This document shows positions 16,589 through 25,550 of a stretch of 64,000 bases of DNA, piece after piece. How positions within the stretch are numbered: the stretch's first letter is position 1; every line of letters starts with the position of its first letter. The notes below the pieces were generated by a model. That model was not told the origin of the DNA. It saw only the letters and a list, made by a program, of their open reading frames with translations, and made no database searches. Source of the DNA: Allokutzneria sp. A3M-2-11 16 (GTDB lineage Bacteria > Actinomycetota > Actinomycetes > Mycobacteriales > Pseudonocardiaceae); NCBI RefSeq assembly GCF_024213555.1, contig NZ_JANAVO010000004.1, positions 310,001 to 374,000 of the forward strand, read 5' to 3'. The translations under genes and the position numbers were made by a program.

Positions 16589-16660
16589 GCCGATCGAGTA
16601 GTTCTGTCGACGCCCCGCGGGGACGATACTCATCCGTTGAACAACGGAGGTGGTATCCCC

Positions 16661-17563
16661 ATGGCGAGCCCCCTACTCCGCGACAGGATCCTGCTCACCG
16701 ACTCGGGCCTGGAGACCGACCTCATCTTCAACGAGGGCGTCGACCTGCCCGACTTCGCGGCCTTCCCGCTGCTGGCCCACGCGGAAGGACGGCAGCGGCT
16801 GCGCGCCTACTTCCTCCGGCACATCGCCGTGGCCAGGCGGGCGGGCACCGGCTTCGTGCTCGAAGCGCCCACGTGGCGGGCCAACCCCGACTGGGCGGCG
16901 CGCCTCGGTTACGACGAAGCGGCGCTGGCCACCGCGAACCGCAACGCCGTCGAACTGCTGGCGGACCTGTGCGAAGCCTTCGAGGGCACCGAGATGCTGA
17001 TCAGCGGCTGCGTCGGACCGCGGGGGGACGGCTACCGGCCGGACGCGGTCATGACGGCGGAGCAAGCCCAGTCCTACCACCAACCCCAGGTCGACACGTT
17101 CGCCGAAGCAGGGGTGGACATGATCACCGCGATGACCATGACGACCGTCGCGGAAGGACTCGGGATCGCGCGCGCCGCCGCGCGGGCCGGGCTGCCGCCG
17201 GTGGTGTCGTTCACCGTGGAGACCGACGGGAACCTGCCGGACGGCACGGCGCTGGCGGAGGCGATCGCGGCGGTCGACGCGGACACGCCACCCGCCTACT
17301 TCATGATCAACTGTGCGCACCCCGACCACTTCGCCGGACAGTTGAACGGGGAGTGGACGGCCCGGGTGCGCGGCGTGCGCGCCAACGCCTCCCGGCGCAG
17401 CCACGCGGAACTGGACGAGGCCACCGAGCTCGACGCGGGCGACCCGGCGGAGCTGGCCGACGACTACGCTCGGCTCCGGGAGCTACTGCCGAACCTGAGC
17501 GTGCTCGGCGGCTGCTGCGGCACGGACGTGCGGCACGTGTCCGCGATCGCCGAAACCCTCTAG
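16661..17563 (+). CDS. Homocysteine S-methyltransferase family protein
   Basis: A TIM-barrel methyltransferase of 300 residues (Pfam S-methyl_trans type) that would move a methyl group, for example from S-methylmethionine, to a thiol such as homocysteine. Zinc-binding Cys residues appear in INCAHPDHF and in the C-terminal GGCCGTD. The start is LLTDSGLETDLIFNEGVDLP, close to other members. ATG 16661 with GGAGG 9 nt upstream was preferred over the earlier ATG 16637. The end overlaps by 4 bp with a convergent oxidoreductase, and a MetE-like gene lies 1 kb downstream. Confidence 0.88.
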   Translation: MASPLLRDRILLTDSGLETDLIFNEGVDLPDFAAFPLLAHAEGRQRLRAYFLRHIAVARRAGTGFVLEAPTWRANPDWAARLGYDEAALATANRNAVELLADLCEAFEGTEMLISGCVGPRGDGYRPDAVMTAEQAQSYHQPQVDTFAEAGVDMITAMTMTTVAEGLGIARAAARAGLPPVVSFTVETDGNLPDGTALAEAIAAVDADTPPAYFMINCAHPDHFAGQLNGEWTARVRGVRANASRRSHAELDEATELDAGDPAELADDYARLRELLPNLSVLGGCCGTDVRHVSAIAETL

Positions 17564-18507
17564 GGCACCAGCAGAACGCGGCCGCCCGTCCCGCCCTCCT
17601 CCAGCACGCGATGCGCCCGCGCCGCCTCCGCCAGGGGAACCACCTGGTACGGCGGCGGCGTCAGCGTCCCGTCGCCCAGCCAGCCGGAGATCATCGCGAT
17701 GTCCTCGCGCAGGTCGTCGCCGGTCAGGTTCTCCGTGCTGTAGCCGGTCAGCACCAGCTCCTGGATCAGGTCCCACGCGGACAGGCCGAGCTCCGACCCG
17801 GTGAGCGCGCCGACCAGGCACAGCCTGCCACCCCGGCGCAGCACCGCGACGGAGTCGGAGAAAGTGCGCTCCCCCAACGTTTCCAGCACGCCGTCCACAC
17901 TGCGCGGGCCGAGCTCGTCGAGCAGGGAGCGCTCGGCAAGCGTGCGCGAGCTCGTGCCGATCACCTTGGCGCCCATGGCTTCGGCCATCCGCACCGCGAC
18001 CGAGCCGACCCCGCCGGACGCGCCGTGCACCACGACGGTGTGGCCAGGGCGGATCTCCAAGCGCCGCAAGCCTTCGTAGGCCGTCACCCCGGCCAGCCCG
18101 ACCGCCGCGACCGCGTACGGGTCCAGCTCCTCCGGCACCGCCGCGACCGCCTCAGCGCGCACGGTGACGTGCGTGGCGTAGCCGCCGGGCCGTTCGCCGT
18201 GGATGCCGCCGAGCCGCTGCATCATGGTGATCACGCGCTGCCCCACCGGAGGCCACTGCACGCCGGGCCCGGTCTCCACGACCTCGCCGAGGACTTCGAG
18301 GCCCGGCGTGTACGGGAACGGGTCGGCACGCTCGATCGGCCAGTGCCCGCGGCGGATCTCCACGTCGGCGCGGTTCACCGGGGCGGCGATCGTGGCGATC
18401 CGGACCTCGCCCTCCGGCACCGGACCCAGTTGAACTTCGCGCAGTTCCAACACTTCCGGGCCACCGTAGCCGTTCAACTGCACCGCGGCCGATCCTGGCG
18501 TCGTCAT
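17560..18507 (-). CDS. Zinc-free quinone oxidoreductase-like dehydrogenase
   Basis: Medium-chain dehydrogenase/reductase of 315 residues in the QOR group. The catalytic domain (NRADVEIRRGHWPI, TPGLEVLGEVVETG) is followed by an NADPH-binding Rossmann fold with VVHGASGGVGSVAVRMAE. There is no structural-zinc Cys cluster, so it is a zinc-independent member reducing quinones or enones. ATG 18507 begins the conserved region; the 28 upstream residues of the longer frame are not conserved in kind. It is convergent with the homocysteine methyltransferase and divergent from the MetE-like gene. Confidence 0.88.
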   Translation of the reverse strand: MTTPGSAAVQLNGYGGPEVLELREVQLGPVPEGEVRIATIAAPVNRADVEIRRGHWPIERADPFPYTPGLEVLGEVVETGPGVQWPPVGQRVITMMQRLGGIHGERPGGYATHVTVRAEAVAAVPEELDPYAVAAVGLAGVTAYEGLRRLEIRPGHTVVVHGASGGVGSVAVRMAEAMGAKVIGTSSRTLAERSLLDELGPRSVDGVLETLGERTFSDSVAVLRRGGRLCLVGALTGSELGLSAWDLIQELVLTGYSTENLTGDDLREDIAMISGWLGDGTLTPPPYQVVPLAEAARAHRVLEEGGTGGRVLLVP

Positions 18508-18608
18508 TCGCGGGAGCCTAGCCGGACGAAGGTGATCGGCGTGTCGGGATGAAACGGCGGCCGTCCCTCCAGGACACTCGGCCACCCACACGAGGGAGGC
18601 TCCCCACC

Positions 18609-19691
18609 ATGTCCCGACAGCTGCACTTCTGCGGCAGCCTGCCGCCCGAGCTGACGACCACCGACGCCGAGGTCTCGCGCTGGTTCCTGGACAACGCCGA
18701 CGGACGGCCGATCACGGCGCTGCCCGCGCGGCAGGACCCGAACTGGGTGATCGAGTACCTGCTGGGCCTGGCCGCGCACCGCGACGTGTTCGAGGTGACC
18801 GTGCCCGGCGAGTACGTGGACTACGACGACATGCGCGGCTACCGCGTGCGCAAGGGCGCCGTGCTGAGACCGGAACACGTCTCGCACGGCGACGTGGACG
18901 AGACACTGTCCAAAGTGGACGCGTTCACATCGCTGGGGCTGGAGGGCACGCGGCTGATGCTGCCGGTGCCGAGCCCGATCGACCTGGCGCTGTTCACCTT
19001 CGTCGGCCCCAGCTTCCAGAACGCTATCCCGGCGCTGCCCGAGGTGCGGTCGGCGCTGAGGTACATGCCGGTCTACACCGACGCCATCGTCGACTACGTC
19101 ACCAGGGTCACCGAGGCGCGCGGCGAGGACGTGCTGTGGCACATCGAGTTCCCGTCCGCGCTGATCGGCATGTGGAAGGCGCGGATCTTCCCCGGCGGTC
19201 CCGCGCTGTCCTCGTCGTTGCACACCAAGTACACCGCGAAGATGCTGGCGCGCTTCCCCAAGCAGGCCAAGGTGATCCTGCACCTGTGCTACGGCAACTA
19301 CAACAACACCGAGATCTTCGTGCCGAAGGACCTGTCGTGGACGGTCACCTACCTCAACAAGCTCGGCCGTGAGCTGACCCGCAGGCAGGTCGCCCTGCCG
19401 CCGGTGCACATCCCGATCGCTTTCGGCGCGCACGCGCCCTCGCTGGACGAGGCGTTCTACGCACCGCTGAAGGGCTTGTCGCCGTCCTGGAACAAGCTCA
19501 TCGCGGGCGTGGTGGCAGAGTCCGACGAGCTGGCGTCGGTGGGGGCGCTGCACCTGTTCGAGAGCGCGGCGCGGCGCAAGTCCGTCGGCGTGGCGTGCGC
19601 GTGCGGTCTGGGACGGCACACCGTCGCCGCGGCCGGGCGCGCGGCCAAGGCGATGATCACCGTGGCGGAGTCGCACCCCCGCCAGGACTGA
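18609..19691 (+). CDS. MetE/UROD-like methyltransferase superfamily protein
   Basis: A 360-residue protein whose pattern fits the TIM-barrel superfamily of cobalamin-independent methionine synthase and uroporphyrinogen decarboxylase. Seen in the sequence are HLCYGNYNN (a possible His-x-Cys zinc pair) near residue 222 and VGVACACGLGRHTV near the C-terminus, where MetE-type enzymes place the last zinc Cys. It lacks the N-terminal duplicated domain of MetE. The acceptor is unknown. ATG 18609 follows GGGAGG by 9 nt. A homocysteine S-methyltransferase gene nearby suggests sulfur or methyl metabolism, but the link is only proximity. Confidence 0.6.
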   Translation: MSRQLHFCGSLPPELTTTDAEVSRWFLDNADGRPITALPARQDPNWVIEYLLGLAAHRDVFEVTVPGEYVDYDDMRGYRVRKGAVLRPEHVSHGDVDETLSKVDAFTSLGLEGTRLMLPVPSPIDLALFTFVGPSFQNAIPALPEVRSALRYMPVYTDAIVDYVTRVTEARGEDVLWHIEFPSALIGMWKARIFPGGPALSSSLHTKYTAKMLARFPKQAKVILHLCYGNYNNTEIFVPKDLSWTVTYLNKLGRELTRRQVALPPVHIPIAFGAHAPSLDEAFYAPLKGLSPSWNKLIAGVVAESDELASVGALHLFESAARRKSVGVACACGLGRHTVAAAGRAAKAMITVAESHPRQD

Positions 19692-19766
19692 AATCGGGGT
19701 GCGGTGCCCGGGGCGCGCTGTGAGAATCGCGCCACCGCACGTACTCGACCCCCACCGGGAGGCGCA

Positions 19767-21257
19767 GTGTCCCAGTCCAGAACCGCGATCTCACCGCGAC
19801 GGGGCGAGAACTTCCCGTCGTGGTACCAGGAGGTCGTGCGCGCCGCCGACCTGGCGTCCATGTCGCACGTGCGCGGCTGCATGGTGATCAAGCCGTGGGG
19901 CTACGGCGTCTGGGAGCTGATGCAGCGCGAGCTGGACCGGATGATCAAGGAGCGCGGGCACGACAACGTGTACTTCCCGCTGTTCATCCCGTTGTCCTAC
20001 ATCCAGAAGGAGGCCGAGCACGTCGAGGGCTTCGCCAAGGAGATGGCGGTGGTGACCCACCACCGGCTGGAGAAGCGCGACGGGAAACTGGTGCCCGCGG
20101 CCCCGTTCGAGGAACCGCTGGTGGTGCGGCCCACCTCGGAGACGATCATCGGCGAGAGCATGGCCGAGTGGATCCAGTCCTATCGCGACCTGCCGCTGAA
20201 GCTCAACCAGTGGGCGAACGTGGTGCGCTGGGAGATGCGGCCCCGCGTTCTGTTGCGCACCACGGAGTTCCTGTGGCAGGAGGGGCACACCGCGCACGCC
20301 GACGAGGCCGAGGCGGTGGCGGAGACCCTGGAGATGCACCGGGTCTACGAGAGCTTCGCCCGCGACTGGCTGGCGATGCCGGTGGTGGCCGGGGAGAAGT
20401 CGCCGACCGAGCGGTTCCCCGGGGCGAGGCAGACCTTCACCATCGAGGCGATGATGCAGGACGGCAAGGCGGTGCAGGCCGGGACCTCGCACTACCTCGG
20501 GCAGAACTTCGCGCGCTCGGCCGGGATCGAGTTCACCGGCGTCGACGGTGAGCGCCAGTACGCCTACACCACCTCCTGGGGCGCTTCGACGCGGTTGGTC
20601 GGGGCGCTGGTGATGACCCACGGCGACGACGACGGGCTGTGCGTGCCTCCCGCCGTCGCACCGCACCAGATCGTCGTCGTGCCGATGCTGCGCGGGGAGG
20701 ACGTCGACGCCGAGGTCCTGGACTACGCCCGCGAGATCGCCGCGGATCTTCGCGGGAAGTCCACCAGGTTCGGGCCGCTGCGGGTGCACGTCGACGAGCG
20801 CGCGACCCGGCCCTCGGACAAGAAGTGGCAGTGGGTCAAACGCGGTGCGCCGCTGCTCGTCGAGGTCGGGGCCCGTGACGCCACCGCGAGCGTGGTCAGC
20901 TACCGCAACCGGTTCTCGCCCGGCCACCAGCTCCAGAAGCCGTTCGCGGAGTTCGTCGCCACCGCCGCGACCGAGCTGGAATCGTTGCAGGACAAGCTTC
21001 TTGAGCAGGCACGGCAGCGGCTCGACGACAACATCCGCCGGGACATCCTCACGCGCGCCGACGCCGAGGTGTTCTTCAAGCAGGACAAGGCCGGGTTCGC
21101 CCTCGCGGGCTGGTGCGGCGCGAGGGACTGCGAGATCGGGCTGAAGGCGCTCGGCGTGACCATCCGCTGCCTGCCGACGCACCTCACCACCGACGCGCCG
21201 TGCCTCCCTTGTGGACAGACGTCGCGCCATTCGGCGATCTGGGGCCTGTCCTACTGA
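19767..21257 (+). CDS. proS: Proline--tRNA ligase, archaeal/eukaryal type
   Basis: Class II aminoacyl-tRNA synthetase of 496 residues charging tRNA-Pro. Motif 2 is seen in LRTTEFLWQEGHTAHA, motif 3 in TTSWGASTRLVGALVMTHGD, and TSETIIGESM contacts proline. It has the anticodon-binding domain and a C-terminal zinc-like extension ending WGLSY, which is diagnostic of the archaeal/eukaryal type; there is no bacterial editing insertion. GTG 19767 follows GGGAGG at 7 nt. It may be the housekeeping enzyme or a second, inhibitor-resistant copy. The rest of the genome would decide. Confidence 0.95.
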   Translation: MSQSRTAISPRRGENFPSWYQEVVRAADLASMSHVRGCMVIKPWGYGVWELMQRELDRMIKERGHDNVYFPLFIPLSYIQKEAEHVEGFAKEMAVVTHHRLEKRDGKLVPAAPFEEPLVVRPTSETIIGESMAEWIQSYRDLPLKLNQWANVVRWEMRPRVLLRTTEFLWQEGHTAHADEAEAVAETLEMHRVYESFARDWLAMPVVAGEKSPTERFPGARQTFTIEAMMQDGKAVQAGTSHYLGQNFARSAGIEFTGVDGERQYAYTTSWGASTRLVGALVMTHGDDDGLCVPPAVAPHQIVVVPMLRGEDVDAEVLDYAREIAADLRGKSTRFGPLRVHVDERATRPSDKKWQWVKRGAPLLVEVGARDATASVVSYRNRFSPGHQLQKPFAEFVATAATELESLQDKLLEQARQRLDDNIRRDILTRADAEVFFKQDKAGFALAGWCGARDCEIGLKALGVTIRCLPTHLTTDAPCLPCGQTSRHSAIWGLSY

Positions 21258-21263
21258 GCTTTC

Positions 21264-21845
21264 TCACTGGGCGACACCGAGTTCGGCGCGGGCGCACGAG
21301 CGCACCTGGTCGAGCGCGGTCAACGCGTCCAGGTACGGCTCGTGCGCCCGGGTGTCGCGGCCGGCCTGCTGCTCGTGCTTGAGCACCGTGCGCGCGGCGA
21401 ACATGAAGTCGAAGGACTTCGCCTTGAACTCGCGGACCCGCTGGTGGACGTCGCCGCTCCAGCACAGGCTGGCGGCGACGTACTCCGCGGGCACCTGGCC
21501 GCCGCCCCACACCCAGTCCTCGACCGACACCAGCGCACGCTTGCGCAGCTGTTCGTCCGCGGTCTGGCAGGCGCTCCAGACCTCCTCGACGGTCCGCTCC
21601 AGCGCGTGCGTCCAGCGGGCCAGGTCGTCGTAGACCTCGCGGAGATCGCGGCGGCCGTCCTGCTCGCGGACCGCGTCGAGGAACGCCTGGTGCTGCCGCC
21701 CGGACAGCTCCAGGTGGACGTTGATCTGGCGTTCCAGCACGGCGACGTCCTGCCGTGTCTTCCACCGCGACAGCAGGGTTCCCAGTGCGATGCCGGAGCC
21801 GAGGAGGAGGGCGACGACAACCGCCGTCTGCACGTCAAACGCCAC
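21264..21845 (-). CDS. Membrane-anchored protein of unknown function
   Basis: A 193-residue protein with one N-terminal transmembrane helix (VQTAVVVALLLGSGIALGTLL) followed by a cytoplasmic alpha-helical region rich in charged residues and Trp (LARWTHALERTVEEVW). No domain is recognised. It is convergent with proS at 6 bp and divergent from a polytopic membrane protein gene 81 bp away, so a shared promoter region is possible. Strong coding bias supports it as real. Confidence 0.75.
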   Translation of the reverse strand: MAFDVQTAVVVALLLGSGIALGTLLSRWKTRQDVAVLERQINVHLELSGRQHQAFLDAVREQDGRRDLREVYDDLARWTHALERTVEEVWSACQTADEQLRKRALVSVEDWVWGGGQVPAEYVAASLCWSGDVHQRVREFKAKSFDFMFAARTVLKHEQQAGRDTRAHEPYLDALTALDQVRSCARAELGVAQ

Positions 21846-21926
21846 ATGATCATGTTGTCACGGGGGCACTTTCCGGTCGCCGCCGGGTGATCCCCTGATC
21901 GCGAGAAGCCGTTCAGATCGGGTGCG

Positions 21927-23066
21927 ATGCGCGCTACGGTGATCGCCGTGCTCGTTCTGCCAGGGGGATGGCGCGATGTGCTCGCGTCACTGTCGATCGG
22001 GGTGATCGCGACGCTGCTCGCGACCGCCCCCGCCACCGTGCTGGTCGGGCGCGAGGTGCGCAGCCCGGCCGATGTGCACTGGCAGCCCGTCACCGTCACG
22101 GCGATCGTCGCCGTCGTCGGGTGGCTGGCCTGCCTCGGGCTGCGCGCGGCGGCTTCGCGCAGGTACCTCGCGAAGGTGGTCGCCACCCGCCAGGTCACCT
22201 GGTCCCCGGTGTTCGCCTACACGCTCGTCGGCTGGCTGCTGCTGGTCGGCGCGGGCGGCTTCGCCTTCGGCACCTACCACGTGGCCAGCACGGCCGACGC
22301 GCCCGTCGAGCCCGGCTCCTACCGCGACAACCTCGTCAAGTACCCGCTGCCGCTGCTGTTCCTCGGCGTCGTGCTGGTGACGGTCGGCTGCGCCGGGTAC
22401 GCCGCGCTGAAGTACCGGCGCCGCAACGAGTTCCCGGTGCTCAAGGAGTACGGCATCGCGCGGGAGGTCACCCCGCCCGGCAAGCTGCCCAAGGCCGAGG
22501 CGTTCAAGGTGCGGACCAGGTTCTGGATCGAGGGCGTGATCATCGACGGTCTCGCGTTCGCCAGCGGCATCGTCCCCCGGCTGCTCGACGGCGAGCGGCC
22601 CTCCGATGACGAACTGGGCATGGGCCTCATCTCCGTCATCGGCGGTCCCGGCATCATCAGCTTCGCGCTGCTGGTCGCGATGTTCCTGCTCGGCTGGCCC
22701 GCGCGCTCGTCCGCGCTCGACGCCGTGCGCCAGCCGTCCTCGCTGACCGCGATCGGCCTCACCGTGGTCGGTTTCGCCGTCGGCGAGCAGAACCAGCTGC
22801 TGGGCAGCATCCTCGCGACGGCCGGGGTCATCCTCGCCTCGGCGACCTGCCTGAACATCATGGATCGCGGTTCGCAGCCGTGGCTCGGTTTCGTGTACTT
22901 CGCGGGCACCTACCTCCTCGGCTACTTCATGGGCCAGAGCGGCGATCCCGCGCTCCCCGAGGGGATCAGCGGCTGGGCCCTCGCCCTCGGCGGCGCCGTC
23001 TTCGCCGCCCGCGAGGCCCGCGAGCACTGGCGCAAGTGGGCCACTCTGGAACCGCTGCGCGAGTGA
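21927..23066 (+). CDS. Polytopic membrane protein of unknown function
   Basis: A 379-residue protein with about eight predicted membrane segments: two near the N-terminus, one with LVGWLLLVGAGGFAFG, one with LPLLFLGVVLVTVGCAGYAAL, then a soluble loop of about 70 residues (KYRRRNEFPVLKEYGIARE) and a C-terminal cluster of four. No transporter or enzyme signature is seen. ATG 21927 was kept for lack of a better start with a Shine-Dalgarno sequence. Function unknown. Confidence 0.75.
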   Translation: MRATVIAVLVLPGGWRDVLASLSIGVIATLLATAPATVLVGREVRSPADVHWQPVTVTAIVAVVGWLACLGLRAAASRRYLAKVVATRQVTWSPVFAYTLVGWLLLVGAGGFAFGTYHVASTADAPVEPGSYRDNLVKYPLPLLFLGVVLVTVGCAGYAALKYRRRNEFPVLKEYGIAREVTPPGKLPKAEAFKVRTRFWIEGVIIDGLAFASGIVPRLLDGERPSDDELGMGLISVIGGPGIISFALLVAMFLLGWPARSSALDAVRQPSSLTAIGLTVVGFAVGEQNQLLGSILATAGVILASATCLNIMDRGSQPWLGFVYFAGTYLLGYFMGQSGDPALPEGISGWALALGGAVFAAREAREHWRKWATLEPLRE

Positions 23067-23170
23067 GCCTTCCCCGTCAGCCGAAAGATGCCGCCGTGCG
23101 CGCAACCGGTTACCTCCCGCCGCGTCACCTCTCCGTATCAGCCGTACCATCGCCGCCCGGAGGGCATCTC

Positions 23171-23674
23171 TTGAACAGCACCATCCGTCGCGCGGGCGTC
23201 GCCGCACTGGCCGTCTCCGCGATCACCACCCTCGCCCTTCCCGCCTCCGCCGCCCCGGCCGCGCCCGTGTACGACATCGGCATCGAGGTCTCGTCGAAGT
23301 CGACCCACGTCGCCAAGGACGCCTTGGTCGAGGCGACCGTGGTCGTGAGCAACAAGGGCACCGTCGAGCACACCGGCGGTGACTGGTTCACCATCCGCAT
23401 CCCGCACGGCATCGCTTTCTCCGGCGCTTCCGGTGACACCTGGAACTGCGTACCGCGGCTGTCCGAGGCGTGGGCCCACGTGCACTGCCGCTCCGAGGCC
23501 GCCCACGCGCCCGGCACCAGCCGCCCGCCGGTCAAGTTCACCGTGCGGCCGACGATCGCCGGTTCCGACACCAACGTCGAGGTCAGCGTCGCCGGTTTCC
23601 GCCGCAGCGAGACGGGGCCGGTCCCCAACAGCGCTCTCCTCCGCATCACCGCCTACGGAACCACCGCGTACTGA
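23171..23674 (+). CDS. Secreted DUF11-like repeat-domain protein
   Basis: A 167-residue secreted protein with a Sec signal peptide (RRAGVAALAVSAITTLALPASAAP) and one beta-sandwich domain. Its pattern, VVVSNKGTVEHTGGDWFTIRIP then GASGDTWNCV, matches the DUF11/conserved-repeat type found on cell surfaces. TTG 23171 was chosen because GGAGGG lies 7 nt upstream and the signal peptide begins there; the longer frame shadows the preceding gene. The single domain with no wall anchor suggests it is released. Partner unknown. Confidence 0.75.
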   Translation: MNSTIRRAGVAALAVSAITTLALPASAAPAAPVYDIGIEVSSKSTHVAKDALVEATVVVSNKGTVEHTGGDWFTIRIPHGIAFSGASGDTWNCVPRLSEAWAHVHCRSEAAHAPGTSRPPVKFTVRPTIAGSDTNVEVSVAGFRRSETGPVPNSALLRITAYGTTAY

Positions 23675-23778
23675 ACCACCGCACGCTGAACCCCCGCCTG
23701 CTGAACCCGCACCTCGCGCCCCCCGCCTGCTGACCCCTCAGCTCGCGTGGTCGCGCCGCACGCCGCGGTGGTTCGCCG

Positions 23779-23912
23779 GTCTTCAAGTACCACCGACCCT
23801 CCAAACGATCACCGTTAACCGCCCCCAACCCCACCGCGCGGCGAGCTGCCGCTGGAAGGGGTTTGCTGCGGTTATCGGTGATCAACAAGGGGGGTGGGTG
23901 GTACTTGAAGAC
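23779..23912. repeat. 134-bp long imperfect palindrome
   Basis: The ends GTCTTCAAGTACCACC (23779-23794) and its exact complement (23897-23912) form 16-bp perfect terminal inverted repeats. Inside, GATCACCGTTAACCGC (23807-23822) pairs with 23868-23883 at 15 of 16 bases. The 45-bp centre is GC-rich. It lies between convergent genes. No ORF fits in it. It resembles a small non-autonomous element or a REP-type structure more than a simple terminator. Confidence 0.8.
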
Positions 23913-23944
23913 GCCCCAACCTCGCGAGCTTGGGGGATGAGGGG

Positions 23945-24934
23945 TCAACCGCAGACCTTCGTCAGCACACGCGCCGCATTGCCCCCGGCCACACCGGCCA
24001 CCTCGGGCTCGCTCAGCCCGGCGACGCGCAGCGCCTCCGTGAGCACAGCGAAGTCGCGCGCGCCACGATAGCCCGACATCAGTCCGGACACGCCGTTCAT
24101 ATCCGTGCCGAAGCACAGGTGCGCCGGACCGGCCACCTCCGCCAGGTGCCGGACGTGCCGCACGAAGTCGTCCACAGTGGACACTCCGATCCCCTTGTCC
24201 CCGTAGGGCCACAACCCGATCAGCCCGCCGGTCCCGGCAATCGCGCGGATCTCGTCATCGCCCAGGTATCGCGCGAAGTCCTGCACCGCGCGCGCCCCGG
24301 TGTGCGAGCTGATCACCGGAGCCGTCGTCCGCGCGCACACATCCATGATCGTTTCCCGGTCAGCGTGCGCCAGGTCGATCACCATGCCGCGGCGGTTCAG
24401 CTCGGCGACGACCTCGGCGCCCAACGCGGTCAGACCGGGCTCGCGGCGGCCCGCGCGCACAGCGGGGCTGGCCGCAGACTTGTCCCACGACATGCAGATC
24501 GTGCCCAGTTCGTTGTCGGCGTAGTGCACCAAGCCGACCACGCGAACGCCGAGCGCGTACAGGTCGTCGAGCCGCGACGGATCGGCGCCGACCACGTCCG
24601 CGCCCTCGATCCCCAGCAGCACGGCGGTTTCCCGCGAAGCGCGGATCTCCGCGACGGTGGTGGCCATCCGGCAGCCCGCCGCTGACGCGTCGGCGCGGAT
24701 CTCGGCGAACTGCCGCCGGACCGCGTGCCACGGACCCCAGGGGCGGCGCCACCGGGTCACCAGTGGATCTCCGACCGCCTTCGCGACCACGGCGCGCACC
24801 GGGGTCTCCGCGAGGTCGGCGTAGGTGGTGTTCTCCGGCCACGAGCGCGCCAGGAACCGGCGGTGCAGCGCGCGGAACGGCTGCGGCAGCAGGCGGGTGC
24901 CGTGCGTGTGCATGTCGATCACGAGCTCGGTCAC
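23945..24934 (-). CDS. Membrane dipeptidase (peptidase M19 family)
   Basis: Zinc dipeptidase of 329 residues related to renal dipeptidase. Metal ligands can be read as His-x-His in VIDMHTHG, Glu in LGIEGADVVG, and His in VIDLAHADRETI and ISSHTGARAV. FGTDMNGVSG closes the site. It would hydrolyse dipeptides, including D-containing ones. There is no signal peptide, so it is cytoplasmic. It is divergent from a TetR regulator that has a strong operator between the genes, so the dipeptidase may be under the same control. Confidence 0.9.
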   Translation of the reverse strand: MTELVIDMHTHGTRLLPQPFRALHRRFLARSWPENTTYADLAETPVRAVVAKAVGDPLVTRWRRPWGPWHAVRRQFAEIRADASAAGCRMATTVAEIRASRETAVLLGIEGADVVGADPSRLDDLYALGVRVVGLVHYADNELGTICMSWDKSAASPAVRAGRREPGLTALGAEVVAELNRRGMVIDLAHADRETIMDVCARTTAPVISSHTGARAVQDFARYLGDDEIRAIAGTGGLIGLWPYGDKGIGVSTVDDFVRHVRHLAEVAGPAHLCFGTDMNGVSGLMSGYRGARDFAVLTEALRVAGLSEPEVAGVAGGNAARVLTKVCG

Positions 24935-24947
24935 GGTTGCTCCTTAC

Positions 24948-24959
24948 TAGACCAGTCTA
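24948..24959. promoter_or_regulatory. LmrA/YxaF-type TetR operator
   Basis: TAGACCAGTCTA (TAGAC arms around CA) followed by TATATAG lies 12 bp upstream of the TetR start and 13 bp from the dipeptidase start. This matches the kind of box known for LmrA/YxaF regulators of Bacillus (TAGACCRGTC with an AT-rich flank), and the adjacent regulator belongs to that group. Confidence 0.65.
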
Positions 24960-24971
24960 TATAGTTATCGC

Positions 24972-25550
24972 ATGGCACCCCGCGGCGTGACAAGGCGGCG
25001 CATCCTGGAGACCGCACGGACCCTGTTCCGGCGGCAGGGCTACCACGCGACCGGCCTCAACCAGATCCTCGACGAGGGCGCCGCCCCCAAGGGCTCGCTG
25101 TACTTCCACTTCCCCGGCGGCAAGGAACAGCTGGCGGTGGAGGCGGTCCAGCTCTCCGCGACCGAGCTGCGCGGCGCCGTCGACCTGCTCATCCAGAGCA
25201 CGCCGGACACCGCCTCCGCCCTGCGCGCCTCGGCCGACCTGCTCGGCGGGCTGCTGGAGCACTCCGAGTTCCGGGACGGCTGCCCGATCGCCACCGTGGC
25301 GCTCGAAGCGGCGGCGGGCAGCGACGCGATCCGCGAGGCGTGCGCCGAGGGCTACCGGTCCTGGATCGAGCTGATCGCCGAACGCCTGCGCGCGGACGGC
25401 GCGGACGAGGCCGCCGCCGCGGAGCTGGCCACCTTCGCGGTCTCCGCCATCGAGGGCGCGCTGCTGCTGGCCAGGGTCCAGCGCGACATCACTCCCCTGC
25501 GCCGCGTCGCGGCCAGGATCGCCACCATGATCGAGGAGACCACGGCATGA
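24972..25550 (+). CDS. TetR regulator, LmrA/YxaF type
   Basis: A 192-residue TetR protein. The HTH is RRRILETARTLFRRQGYHAT then LNQILDEGAAPKGSLYFHF (residues 8-47). The C-terminal domain contains FRDGCPIATVALEAAAGSD, typical of the LmrA/YxaF subgroup, some of which respond to flavonoids or drugs. The start overlaps its probable operator region, indicating autoregulation. It is coupled by ATGA to the downstream hydrolase, its likeliest target. Confidence 0.92.
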   Translation: MAPRGVTRRRILETARTLFRRQGYHATGLNQILDEGAAPKGSLYFHFPGGKEQLAVEAVQLSATELRGAVDLLIQSTPDTASALRASADLLGGLLEHSEFRDGCPIATVALEAAAGSDAIREACAEGYRSWIELIAERLRADGADEAAAAELATFAVSAIEGALLLARVQRDITPLRRVAARIATMIEETTA

